Part shown: positions 1 to 9,799 of the stretch, one piece after another
Layout: every line of letters starts with the position of its first letter
Position numbering within the stretch: the first letter of the stretch is position 1
Source of the DNA: Prosthecobacter sp.
GTDB lineage: Bacteria; Verrucomicrobiota; Verrucomicrobiia; Verrucomicrobiales; Verrucomicrobiaceae
DNA: 64,000 nucleotides
Assembly: GCF_034366625.1 (NCBI RefSeq)
Contig: NZ_JAXMIH010000001.1
Coordinates: forward strand, 31,389-95,388
Direction of reading: 5' to 3'
Made by a program: the position numbers and the translations under genes
The notes under the pieces: model-generated
Databases searched by the model: none
Seen by the model: the letters and a program-made list of their open reading frames with translations, nothing else
What the model was told of the DNA's origin: nothing

Positions 1-2
1 TG

Positions 3-962
3 ATCATCGCCGACGGTGTGAAGATGACCTTCATCGACGCCGGGCACGTGCTCGGCTCCGCGCAGGTCATTCTCGACATCGACGACAAGCAAACCGGCAA
101 AAAATCACGGCTGCTGTTCTCCGGCGACATCGGCCGGCCTGACAACGACCTCCTGCTCGATCCCGAGCCCTGCGAGAACATCGACTACGTCATCATGGAG
201 AGCACCTATGGCGGGCGGCATCACGAGCTGTCCACCAATGCCAAGGAGCACCTTTGCCAGATCATCCGCCGTATTCTCCAGCAACGTGGCAAACTCATCA
301 TCCCCGCCTTCGCCGTCGAACGCACGCAGCAGCTCCTCTTCACGCTCGATCATCTGCGTCATGAGAAGAGTTTCCCGCCCATCCCCACCTTTGTGGACAG
401 CCCGCTGGCTGTGAAGGCCACGGAAATCTTCCGCCTCCACATCGATGACCTCAAACCCAGCGTGCGCGAGGCCATCTTCATGCGCAACGACCCCTTCGGC
501 TTCGAGGGGCTGCAACTCGTCCGCAGCGTCGATGAATCGAAGAGTCTCAATCACATCAAAGGTGCCGCCATCATCATCTCTGCTTCCGGCATGGCTGAAT
601 CAGGCCGCATTTTGCACCACCTGCGCAACAACGTCGGGAATGAGCGCAACATCCTGCTCTTCGTCGGCTACTGCGCCGAAAACACCCTCGGTTGGAAGCT
701 GCGTGAAGGCCACAAGCACGTGAACATCCTCGGCGACGAGTTCGAGGTGAACGCCGATGTCGAAATCCTCGACTCCTTCTCCGGCCACGCCGACCATGAC
801 GAACTCCTCGGCTGGTTTGATCGCGTGCAGGGACCGAAAAGCCGCGTCTTCCTCGTCCACGGCGAGCCGGAGCGCTCATCCGCGCTCAAAGCCGCGCTGG
901 AGGTGAAACATACCGCCGGCAGCGTAGAAGTGGCGGTGCTAAACCAGCAGGTGGAACTTTAA
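3..962 (+). CDS. Beta-CASP metallo-beta-lactamase-fold RNase (5' end cut by window)
   Basis: This is the C-terminal part of an MBL-fold/beta-CASP nuclease of the CPSF/Ysh1-like family, which cleaves RNA with two zinc ions. The reading frame is open to the left edge, so the N-terminal zinc motif HxHxDH lies outside the window. Visible family marks are GHVLGSAQ near the start, the MESTYGGR block, the beta-CASP segment with SPLAVKATEIFRLH, SASGMAESGRILHHL, the zinc-binding histidine in SFSGHADHDEL and the terminal VHGEPERSSAL. A GTG at 18 lies inside the conserved core and is not believed to be the true start. Family members are usually about 450 residues, so roughly a third is missing. The next gene is convergent. 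Confidence 0.88.
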   Translation: MIADGVKMTFIDAGHVLGSAQVILDIDDKQTGKKSRLLFSGDIGRPDNDLLLDPEPCENIDYVIMESTYGGRHHELSTNAKEHLCQIIRRILQQRGKLIIPAFAVERTQQLLFTLDHLRHEKSFPPIPTFVDSPLAVKATEIFRLHIDDLKPSVREAIFMRNDPFGFEGLQLVRSVDESKSLNHIKGAAIIISASGMAESGRILHHLRNNVGNERNILLFVGYCAENTLGWKLREGHKHVNILGDEFEVNADVEILDSFSGHADHDELLGWFDRVQGPKSRVFLVHGEPERSSALKAALEVKHTAGSVEVAVLNQQVEL

Positions 963-999
963 AGCACCACCGCCGGTTCTTGTGTCCAACGAGGTTGGA

Positions 1000-1695
1000 T
1001 CAATCGTTCCTGAACAGCTTTTTGAAGAACCGTCCCACTTCGAGGCCGGTGTCGCCGGTCCATTCCCAGGCACGGCGCGCGGTGCGTTTCACATCCTCGG
1101 CGGCTTTTTCACCACGGGAGCCAGGTTCGGTCGAGGTGACAGGAGCACCGGGAACATTGCTGGCCAGGCCGTTGTTCCATTGCTGATGAATGACGGCGCC
1201 AGTTTCGGCGGAGATGACGATGAAACCCACTTCGGCACCGTTGGTGTCGTTGAGCGCGAGGCCCCACTCCGGCGCTCCGGTGGTGGCGTTGGCAGCGAGT
1301 TGGTAAGCGGCGGTGACAAAGTTGGTTTTGGCCAGCACCGCATTCTGCTGCGCGATTCGGCGTGCTTCGGAAGAACGGAATTGAATGCGATTGAAGGCGA
1401 TCGGCTGTGGCGGCACACGACTGAGCAGCTTGGAGCCAGCACCGTTGGCCTTGGGGGCCCAGCCGCTCTTTTCCGCAGTGAGCGTGGCGCGCACGAGTTC
1501 GCCCTGGCGGAAGGGATCACGCGCATAGACCGCCCATTGCACCGGATCGGCGGGGCTGGCGGGCGATTGCAGCAGCACGATGCCTTCGGAGGTGGCTGCT
1601 CCGTATTCCTGGTCGATGATGGTGGCGATTTCAGGATTCGCCTGGATCAGTGACGCACTGGCGAACAGGAGGCCAAAAAATAACATCGGTTTCAT
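1000..1695 (-). CDS. Secreted protein of unknown function
   Basis: The 231-residue product starts with a short charged end and a hydrophobic stretch (MKPMLFFGLLFASASLIQA) that ends in a plausible signal-peptidase site after IQA, so it is probably exported. The mature part is rich in Ala, Asn and Thr. It has a segment around GFIVISAETGAVIHQQ that faintly recalls PepSY-like beta strands, and it ends in a basic amphipathic tail (RFFKKLF). I do not recognise the family. It lies 38 bases downstream of the Bax-inhibitor-like gene on the same strand and could be cotranscribed with it. Confidence 0.7.
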   Translation of the reverse strand: MKPMLFFGLLFASASLIQANPEIATIIDQEYGAATSEGIVLLQSPASPADPVQWAVYARDPFRQGELVRATLTAEKSGWAPKANGAGSKLLSRVPPQPIAFNRIQFRSSEARRIAQQNAVLAKTNFVTAAYQLAANATTGAPEWGLALNDTNGAEVGFIVISAETGAVIHQQWNNGLASNVPGAPVTSTEPGSRGEKAAEDVKRTARRAWEWTGDTGLEVGRFFKKLFRND

Positions 1696-1733
1696 GTGGA
1701 TGGATCAGGTTGGAGTTGGGATTGGGGAGAAGC

Positions 1734-2480
1734 TCAATCACGGCTGCGCAGCTTGGCCAGCAGGCGCAGGATTTCGAGGTAGAGCCAGACGAGCGTCACA
1801 AGCAGGCCGAAGGCGGCATACCATTCCATGTGCTTCGGCGCTCCTGATGCACAGCCATTCTCGATGAAATCGAAATCGAGCACGAGATTGAGCGCGGCGA
1901 TGACGACGACGAAGCCGGAGAAGGCGATGCCGACCCAGCCGTTGCCAAACAAACCGGGAATCTGGATGCCAAACATGCCCAGCACCCAGGCGGCGAGATA
2001 GAACAACGCAATCCCGCCCGTGGCGGCGAAGATACCGAGTTTGAAGTTCTCGGTGGGCTTGATCATGCCGGTCATGTAGGCGGCGAGCAGGGCAAACAGG
2101 ATGCCGCAGGTGATCATGACGGCCGTGAGCACGATGCCGCCAAACTGCTTCTCATAAAGCGCGGAGATGATGCCGATGATCACGCCTTTGGTGATGGCAT
2201 AAAGCGGCGCGAGCGCGGGGGCCGTCTTCGGAACAAACGAAATGACCAAAGCCACCCCCAGGGGAACGATCCAGCCAAAGGTAAGCGCGGTGCCAAACCA
2301 GGAAGGCGCGTTGCCTTCCAACGCAATCTTCCAGCTCCAACTGGCTCCCGTGACGAGCAGCAGCGTGAGGATGGCCGTTTTAATGACGGTGCCGTTGAGG
2401 GTCATCACGCCATCGGCGGCATTGCCGGTGCGTGAACGCTCGAAGACGTGGTCGCCAAGGGTGGGATTGGAGGTGCGCAT
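1734..2480 (-). CDS. Bax inhibitor-1/YccA-like multi-pass membrane protein
   Basis: The 248-residue product has about seven hydrophobic segments (for example IKTAILTLLLVTGASW, GIVLTAVMITCGILFALLAAY, LGIFAATGGIALFYLAAWVLGM and a last helix near LLVTLVWLYLEILRLL). It also shows the family arrangement ISALYE, and DFDFIENG between the final helices. These match the bacterial Bax1-I/YccA family, whose members are proposed pH-sensitive calcium-leak channels or FtsH modulators. The N-terminal SNPTLGDHVFERSR is typical of the larger bacterial subgroup that carries a soluble leader. Physiological role here is unknown. Confidence 0.85.
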   Translation of the reverse strand: MRTSNPTLGDHVFERSRTGNAADGVMTLNGTVIKTAILTLLLVTGASWSWKIALEGNAPSWFGTALTFGWIVPLGVALVISFVPKTAPALAPLYAITKGVIIGIISALYEKQFGGIVLTAVMITCGILFALLAAYMTGMIKPTENFKLGIFAATGGIALFYLAAWVLGMFGIQIPGLFGNGWVGIAFSGFVVVIAALNLVLDFDFIENGCASGAPKHMEWYAAFGLLVTLVWLYLEILRLLAKLRSRD

Positions 2481-2570
2481 GATTGTGGGGCTGATTTCGA
2501 TGGCAGCCTACAAGACGCGCGGCGGGTTGGTCAATCCACCTCTTTGGCGCAATTCACCCGGGTTTTGCGC

Positions 2571-5037
<2,467 letters not shown>

Positions 5038-5084
5038 GGGCGAATTGGCCGCGCGGCCAAGTGGCCAGTTCTTGTTCCCAAAAA

Positions 5085-5120
5085 CTGCGATCGGCGTCCC
5101 GAATCACTTCGGGACGCCGA
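5085..5120 (-). terminator. Probable intrinsic terminator downstream of the SWIB gene
   Basis: A perfect 13-bp stem with a TCAC loop occupies 5091-5120. On the minus strand it is followed, after five bases, by five T residues. It lies between the SWIB gene (ends 5182) and kdsB (starts 5037), both on the minus strand, so it would separate them. The T-run is short and offset, which keeps confidence moderate. Confidence 0.5.
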
Positions 5121-5181
5121 CCACGACGGCCATTTTCAGGCGGTCAATCTTCTGAATATCAGGGAAACCTGCGGCTGCCGG

Positions 5182-5469
5182 TTATTTGACGTGTGCGGAG
5201 ACGAGCTTGGTCATCTCAAACATGGTCACCTGGCTCTTGCCACCAAAGACGGCTTTCAGCGCCTCATCAGCGTTGATGTTGGTCTTCTTCGTTTGGTCCT
5301 GCAGGCCGTTCTTCTTGATGTATTCCCACAGTTTCTTGGTCATTTCGCCGCGAGAGAGCGGCGTGGAACCGATCACCTTCGCGAGAATCTCATCCGGCTG
5401 GACGGGCTTCGAGAGGGCTGGGTTCAGTTTGCGTGCTGGTTTTGGATCGGTGCTGGGTTTGGTTGGCAT
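5182..5469 (-). CDS. Stand-alone SWIB/MDM2-domain protein
   Basis: The 95-residue product has a Pro/Lys-rich leader (residues 1-22) followed by one SWIB (BAF60b) domain. Recognisable parts are LNPALSKPVQP, GSTPLSRGEMTKKLWEYIKKNGLQD, the NINADEALKAVFGG stretch and MFEMTKLVSAHV. SWIB domains are best known from eukaryotic SWI/SNF subunits and as short or topoisomerase-fused proteins in Chlamydiae and other bacteria. The function in bacteria is unproven, but chromosome or nucleoid binding is suspected. It is monocistronic, with its own likely terminator. Confidence 0.93.
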   Translation of the reverse strand: MPTKPSTDPKPARKLNPALSKPVQPDEILAKVIGSTPLSRGEMTKKLWEYIKKNGLQDQTKKTNINADEALKAVFGGKSQVTMFEMTKLVSAHVK

Positions 5470-5577
5470 AGGAAGGAATGCTGGAGGTTGACTGTGTATG
5501 GGTCAATAGCGGTGATAAAGAGCTTTTTGTCCGGGGGCATCTCGATCAGCGCCCAGCCTAGGCGGCAAATTCGTCAT

Positions 5578-6741
5578 TCATCCTGCTGCTTTCGTCATTC
5601 CCTCCCCGCCCGCCTCCAGCAGCCGCACCTTTTTCTCCACCAGCGGCAGCCACAGGCTCACACGGGTGCCCAAACCTTCGCGGCTTTCGATGTCGATCTC
5701 GCCGCCATGCTCGCGGATGATGCGGCGCACAATGAGCAGGCCCAAACCGGTGCCGGTGCTGCGGGTGGTGGCGAAGGGCTGGAAGAGCTTGCCCATCTGC
5801 TCGGGGCTGATGCCTTTCCCCGTGTCTTCAAAGCTCAGGCGCACCTCGTAGTCGGTAAAGGTGCCGTTGATCGTCAGCGTGCCGCCATTCGGCATCGCCT
5901 GGCAGGCGTTGCGGATGAGATTGTACACCGCCTGCTTCATCTGGCCGGGATCGAGCGGCATGGCGGGCAAATCGGCCCGCAGATCGAGTTTGAGCTTCAC
6001 CTTCGACTGCTCGATCTCCGGTTGCAGGAAGCGCACGCATTCATCCAGCAGCTCGCGCAACTGCACGCGCTGGAGCTGCGGCTGCGTGGGGCGGATGGCC
6101 GCCAGGAACTGGCCGATGATGAAATCGAGCCGCCGGATCTCGCCCGTGGCCACGTCGAGGTGCTCGCGCAGGCTTTCGCCCTTCGCGCCCATCTTTTTGA
6201 GGCGGCGTTCGAGGAGTTGGAGGTGGATGGTCAACGAATTGAGCGGATTGCCCAGCTCATGCGCTACTCCGGCCGCCAGGAGCGTGAAGGCGTTCAGCCG
6301 CTCGCTTTCGAGCTGTTCCTCGGTGCGCTTGCGGGTCTCCGTGACATCGCGGATCAGCATCACGAAGCCCAGCGGCGAGTCATCGTCGATGCTGGTGATG
6401 TAGAAATTGAGGTAGCGGTTCTCGGGGTAAAACACCTCCAGATCGCGGCTCACCACCGTGCCCGGCTTGAGCAGTTCGTTCCAGTCGAGACCACGCACGC
6501 CTTGGGCGAGTCGTTGTCCAAGCACCTGATCCTGCTGCATGCCGAAAAACGTGCAGGCCGCCCGGTTCACGTAGCTCACCTTGCCCTCGGTATCGAGCAG
6601 GATGACGCCCTCCTGCAACGCCTCGAACACCTTCTCCTGAAATTTCTTCTCCCGCAGCAGCTCCAGCACGATGCCCTGGACTTCGCCCGGTTCGAGGCGG
6701 TCCATGCGTTTGATAAGCTTGTCGATGAAGGCAGATCTCAT
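5578..6741 (-). CDS. PAS-domain sensor histidine kinase (soluble)
   Basis: The 387-residue kinase starts at the ATG at 6741. A longer frame to 6837 would run across cutA and is rejected. A PAS domain (about residues 38-135: EGVILLDTEGKVSYVNRAA) precedes a HisKA region with phosphoacceptor His161 in GVAHELGNPLNSL and an HATPase domain with N-box NLIRNACQAM, DTGKG and GTGLGLLIVRRIIREHGG. There is no transmembrane segment, so it probably senses a cytoplasmic signal. No response regulator is adjacent. Its start is only 12 bases from the divergent cutA start. An internal ATG at 6705 (MDRLEPGE) is an alternative start. Confidence 0.9.
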   Translation of the reverse strand: MRSAFIDKLIKRMDRLEPGEVQGIVLELLREKKFQEKVFEALQEGVILLDTEGKVSYVNRAACTFFGMQQDQVLGQRLAQGVRGLDWNELLKPGTVVSRDLEVFYPENRYLNFYITSIDDDSPLGFVMLIRDVTETRKRTEEQLESERLNAFTLLAAGVAHELGNPLNSLTIHLQLLERRLKKMGAKGESLREHLDVATGEIRRLDFIIGQFLAAIRPTQPQLQRVQLRELLDECVRFLQPEIEQSKVKLKLDLRADLPAMPLDPGQMKQAVYNLIRNACQAMPNGGTLTINGTFTDYEVRLSFEDTGKGISPEQMGKLFQPFATTRSTGTGLGLLIVRRIIREHGGEIDIESREGLGTRVSLWLPLVEKKVRLLEAGGEGMTKAAG

Positions 6742-6753
6742 ACACTGGCGGTC

Positions 6754-7074
6754 ATGAACGACATCCTGATCGTCCTTTGCACCTTCCCGGACCTCGGGAA
6801 AGCCCGCGAGACTGGCACGGCGCTGGTGGAATCGCAACTCGCTGCCTGCGTGAATCTCATCCCCGCCATCGAATCCATCTACCGCTGGGAGGGCAAGGTC
6901 GAAACCGCCGCCGAGGTGCTCGCCATCTTCAAAACCACGCCCGCCGCCTGGCCCCGCTTCGAATCACGCCTCCGCGAACTGCATCCCTACGACGTGCCGG
7001 AGATCGTGGCGCTCAAGCCGGAGCAGGTGACGGAGGGGTATGCGAAGTGGGTGGGGGAGAGTGTTGCCGTTTAA
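6754..7074 (+). CDS. cutA: CutA1 divalent-cation tolerance protein
   Basis: The 106-residue product matches CutA, a small trimeric ferredoxin-like protein linked to copper and other divalent metal tolerance. Diagnostic stretches are VLCTFPDLGKAR, LAACVNLIPAIESIYRWEGK, EVLAIFKTT and HPYDVPEIVALK. The start at 6754 gives the canonical length. It is divergent from the histidine kinase with a 12-base gap. A 7-bp stem (7084-7103) just after the stop overlaps the end of the convergent DUF5615 gene. The last third is duplicated about 830 bases downstream (7775-7904). Confidence 0.95.
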   Translation: MNDILIVLCTFPDLGKARETGTALVESQLAACVNLIPAIESIYRWEGKVETAAEVLAIFKTTPAAWPRFESRLRELHPYDVPEIVALKPEQVTEGYAKWVGESVAV

Positions 7075-7091
7075 GGGGTCAACGTGGCGCG

Positions 7092-7409
7092 TTACAGCGC
7101 CACTTCCTCAAAGCCGCCACCTAGCACACGATTGACGGCGGCGAGAATCTCCGGGATGCGCTGCTGCGTGCGTGGCCAGGAGGTGGCCATCAGCACCACG
7201 ATGCCGATGCGGCGGCCGGTGAGGTTCTGCTGATAGCAGAGGTTCTGGTCAGTCGTGATGAACACCTCATAGCCACTCTCCTCCGCGCACTTCAACAGCT
7301 CACCATTGGAGATCATGGACCAGCCGCGCTCTGCGGTCGTATCCACGGGATGCGGGTGCAGATGTCTGCGCAGCGGCGCGGGTGTGCCTTGGTCGAACAG
7401 AATTCGCAT
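7092..7409 (-). CDS. DUF5615-family PIN-like protein, putative toxin
   Basis: The 105-residue product begins MRILFDQGTPAPLRRHL and contains FITTDQNL and IGIVVL, the spaced acidic residues and C-terminal strand of the DUF5615 PIN-like family. Members are usually encoded directly after a DUF433 protein and are thought to be toxin-antitoxin partners or nucleases. That is a family-level proposal and was not tested here. The start at 7409 follows the DUF433 stop by two bases. Convergent with cutA. Confidence 0.8.
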   Translation of the reverse strand: MRILFDQGTPAPLRRHLHPHPVDTTAERGWSMISNGELLKCAEESGYEVFITTDQNLCYQQNLTGRRIGIVVLMATSWPRTQQRIPEILAAVNRVLGGGFEEVAL

Positions 7410-7411
7410 GA

Positions 7412-7633
7412 TCAGGCTGCCACCAACAGGCTGCGTTCCGCATGTTTCAGCACGGCTTCCACCTGCGCGCGTTGCACGCCGGGAAACCATTCGAGAAAGT
7501 CATCCACCGTTGCGCCATCCTCCAGGTTCTCAAACAAAGCACGCACCGGCACCCGCGTCCCTCGGAAAATCCACGCGCCGCTCACCCGCTCAGGGTCGCG
7601 TTCCACCGCAGGGCATTTTTGCCAGTCGTTCAT
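7412..7633 (-). CDS. DUF433 domain protein, putative antitoxin
   Basis: The 73-residue product has the DUF433 pattern. A strand with ERDPERVSGAWIFRGTRVPV leads into the helical ALFENLEDGATVDDFLEWFPGVQRAQVEAVLKHAE, a winged-helix-like DNA-binding fold. DUF433 genes typically precede DUF5615 genes, as here, with a two-base gap (stop TGA, then ATG). The longer frame starting at 7771 runs through hairpin-rich non-coding sequence. The ATG at 7633 fits the family length. Confidence 0.82.
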   Translation of the reverse strand: MNDWQKCPAVERDPERVSGAWIFRGTRVPVRALFENLEDGATVDDFLEWFPGVQRAQVEAVLKHAERSLLVAA

Positions 7634-7691
7634 GGTGGGAGAATAGCCGCCCGGTCGTTGAGCCGCAACCTTTGTGTGCGGCACAGCGTGC

Positions 7692-7775
7692 CTGTGTGGC
7701 TGCTTTCGCCAGAAGGCGGAACGACCGGTGGCGGACGCATTGCCCCTCCACGCTCTGGCGAGCGTGGCCACACAG
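7692..7775. repeat. Hairpin-rich intergenic sequence
   Basis: The 140 bases upstream of the DUF433 gene contain a 9-bp inverted repeat (7692-7700 with 7767-7775) enclosing smaller stems such as the one around TTTCGCCAGAAGGCGGAA. It may be a dispersed palindromic element. No second copy is obvious in this window. It directly abuts the duplicated cutA fragment. Confidence 0.35.
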
Positions 7776-7904
7776 CCGCCTGGCCCCCGCTTCGAATCAC
7801 GCCTGCGTGAACTGCCTCCCTACGACGTGCCAGAGATCGTGGCGCTCAAACCGGAGCAGGTGGCGGAGAGCTATGCGAAGTGGGTGGGGGAGAGTGTTTC
7901 ATAA
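7775..7904 (+). pseudogene. Duplicated 3' fragment of cutA
   Basis: From GCCGCCTGG to the stop codon this stretch is nearly identical to the last third of the intact cutA gene (6943-7074). It encodes RFESRLRELPPYDVPEIVAL and KWVGESVS against RFESRLRELHPYDVPEIVAL and KWVGESVAV. One extra C near 7784-7788 shifts the frame relative to the upstream part of the homology, and no start or first two thirds remain. It is therefore a dead duplicate. It and the intact cutA flank the DUF433/DUF5615 pair. Confidence 0.85.
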
Positions 7905-7921
7905 TGACCCCCAGTTGGACG

Positions 7922-8338
7922 TCATTGGGATTGGTATTGTTTGATGCGTTCCTTTGCTGTCTCTAGTGCGCCGTCAGGCCATACATCAATCTTGCTGTCG
8001 TCTGCCATGTAGCGGTCAGTAAAGTCCTGGGCGAAAGCGAGATAACCTTGGTTGGTATCGTCGTAGCAGCTTTGGTTGCGAATCCAGAGGTCGAGAATGG
8101 CGATGTCGATGGTCGCGGATAAATGAAGAACCTCGCGGATAACATCTCGCCACTGGCTCGATTGAGTGGAGAATATCTTCTGGAGATTCATTGCCTGGAT
8201 GGAGTCGATCTTATCGGACGGCAAATGGCCCATTACGTCCAAGATGTAGTCTTCAAAAAAGAGATAGATTGGATTCTCCTTGTAGCGAGGATTGTCGAAT
8301 ACCGATTTCTTCGGCTGTTTATTTTTGAAGGGCCACAT
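7922..8338 (-). CDS. Small hypothetical protein, A+T-richer than neighbours
   Basis: The 138-residue soluble protein has a basic start (MWPFKNKQPKKS) and is otherwise acidic and helical (YLFFEDYILDVMGHLPSDKIDSIQ, IDIAILDLWIRNQS). I do not recognise a family. The size and composition resemble contact-system immunity proteins, but nothing proves it. Its codon use is visibly more A+T-rich than the neighbouring gltX, which suggests recent acquisition together with the adjacent cutA fragment and toxin-antitoxin-like pair. Confidence 0.65.
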   Translation of the reverse strand: MWPFKNKQPKKSVFDNPRYKENPIYLFFEDYILDVMGHLPSDKIDSIQAMNLQKIFSTQSSQWRDVIREVLHLSATIDIAILDLWIRNQSCYDDTNQGYLAFAQDFTDRYMADDSKIDVWPDGALETAKERIKQYQSQ

Positions 8339-8366
8339 ATGACTAGAAGCGTGGAATATCGTCTAA

Positions 8367-9689
8367 CTATGCGACCAGCACCTCAGTCAGCGCCCGCTGA
8401 ATTCTTGCCAACGTCTTCTCTTTCCCAATCAACTGCGCAATCGTCGTGACACCCGGCCCGCGTGACTGGCCGCTGAGAGCGAAACGCAGCAGTGGCATCA
8501 TGGCACCAGGTTTCACGCTCAAAGCCTTCGCGGCGGCTTCGACGGCATCATGCACACTCTGCTCCGTCCATTCGGTGGCTTGGGCGAGTTGATCGCTGGC
8601 GGCCTTGAGCAGGCCGGCGTTTTCGGGTTTGGCCTTCAGTTTGGTCACGACATCGGCCTCGAAGGGGAAATCCTCGCGGAAGAAGTAATGCACCCACTCG
8701 GGCAGCTCGGTGAGCAGGCTGACCTTCTCGCGTACGCTGTGAACGGCGGCGGCGGCCAACGCGTCATCGGTCCAGGCGAGGCCTTTGGCGGTCAGGAACG
8801 GCTTCGCGTGCTTCAGCAGGTCTGCGGGGCTCAGTTCGCGCAGGTACTGGGCGTTGAACCACTGCGCTTTCTTGAGATCGAACTTCGCGTTGCTGCTGTG
8901 GATGGCGTCGGCGTCGAACAGCGCGGTGAGTTCGGTGCGGGAGAGTTTTTCGCTCTCGGCCTTCGGCGTCCAGCCGAGCATGCAGAGGTAATTGAACACG
9001 GCGTCGGGCAGGAAACCGGCGTTCATGTAGCTGTGCTCGATGGCGCTGCCTTCGTCGCGCTTGCTCATCTTGGTGCCGTCCGGATTCAAAATCAGCGGGA
9101 TGTGCGCGTAGGTCGGCGCGGTGGCACCGAAGGCGTTGAAGAGGTCGATGTGCTTCCAGGTGTTCGACAGATGATCCTCGCCGCGAATGACGTGCGAGAT
9201 GCGCATCTCGATGTCATCGACGACATTGACGAAATGGAAGATGTAGCTGCCGTCCGGGCGGCGGATCGTCATGTCCGGCTCCTCGGTGGGTGCGAAGGTC
9301 ACATCGCCGCAGACCAGATCATGCACGGTGATGGCCGTGCGGCTGAATTTGAAGCGCATTGCGCCGTCGTGCTCGGCATAGACGCGTCCAGCGTCCTCCA
9401 GCTTCTTGAAATAGGCATCGTAGAGGTCCTTGCGTTGGCTTTGGAAATACGGGCCGCAATCACCGCCGGCTTCCGGGCCTTCATCCCAGTCCAGCCCGAG
9501 CCAGCGCATGCCCTTGAGAATGCCCGCCGCCGCTTCAGCCGTGTTGCGCGCACCATCGGTGTCTTCCACCCGCAGCACGAACGTGCCGCCGTGCTTGCGG
9601 GCCATCAGCCAGTTAAACAAGGCCGTGCGTGCGCCTCCGACGTGGAGATCACCGGTGGGAGAGGGGGCAAAGCGGACGCGGATGGACAT
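8367..9689 (-). CDS. gltX: Glutamate--tRNA ligase
   Basis: This class I aminoacyl-tRNA synthetase charges tRNA-Glu (or tRNA-Gln in organisms using the amidotransferase route). The N-terminus has the HIGH-type signature in FAPSPTGDLHVGGART. Further in are VLRVEDTD, SHVIRGEDHLSNT and the KMSKRDEG loop. The C-terminal anticodon-binding region runs to about residue 440. ATG at 9689 (MSIRVRFAPSPTG) is chosen over the longer frame to 9764, because that extension covers a simple-sequence intergenic stretch. Confidence 0.97.
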   Translation of the reverse strand: MSIRVRFAPSPTGDLHVGGARTALFNWLMARKHGGTFVLRVEDTDGARNTAEAAAGILKGMRWLGLDWDEGPEAGGDCGPYFQSQRKDLYDAYFKKLEDAGRVYAEHDGAMRFKFSRTAITVHDLVCGDVTFAPTEEPDMTIRRPDGSYIFHFVNVVDDIEMRISHVIRGEDHLSNTWKHIDLFNAFGATAPTYAHIPLILNPDGTKMSKRDEGSAIEHSYMNAGFLPDAVFNYLCMLGWTPKAESEKLSRTELTALFDADAIHSSNAKFDLKKAQWFNAQYLRELSPADLLKHAKPFLTAKGLAWTDDALAAAAVHSVREKVSLLTELPEWVHYFFREDFPFEADVVTKLKAKPENAGLLKAASDQLAQATEWTEQSVHDAVEAAAKALSVKPGAMMPLLRFALSGQSRGPGVTTIAQLIGKEKTLARIQRALTEVLVA

Positions 9690-9747
9690 GGGAAAGTGGG
9701 CGGAGGGGTTGAAACGGGGTGGCGACAATAGCCGGGATTCGCCGCTG

Positions 9748-9772
9748 CAAATTTCAAATCTCAAATTTCCAA
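9748..9772. repeat. AAATTTC-type simple repeat upstream of the AsmA-like gene
   Basis: The 25 bases contain CAAATTT twice, separated by CAAATCT. The word style matches the purine/pyrimidine-biased repeats seen at 39,104-39,800 and 63,580-64,000. It lies between divergent gltX and the AsmA-like gene, where promoters would be expected. Confidence 0.4.
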
Positions 9773-9799
9773 GCGCGCATCGGTGGTTATGCTCACCGC

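Noticed and set aside
7084..7103. 7-bp stem between cutA and the DUF5615 gene as a terminator
   Set aside because: It has no T-run on either strand and overlaps the DUF5615 stop, so it is not counted as an intrinsic terminator.
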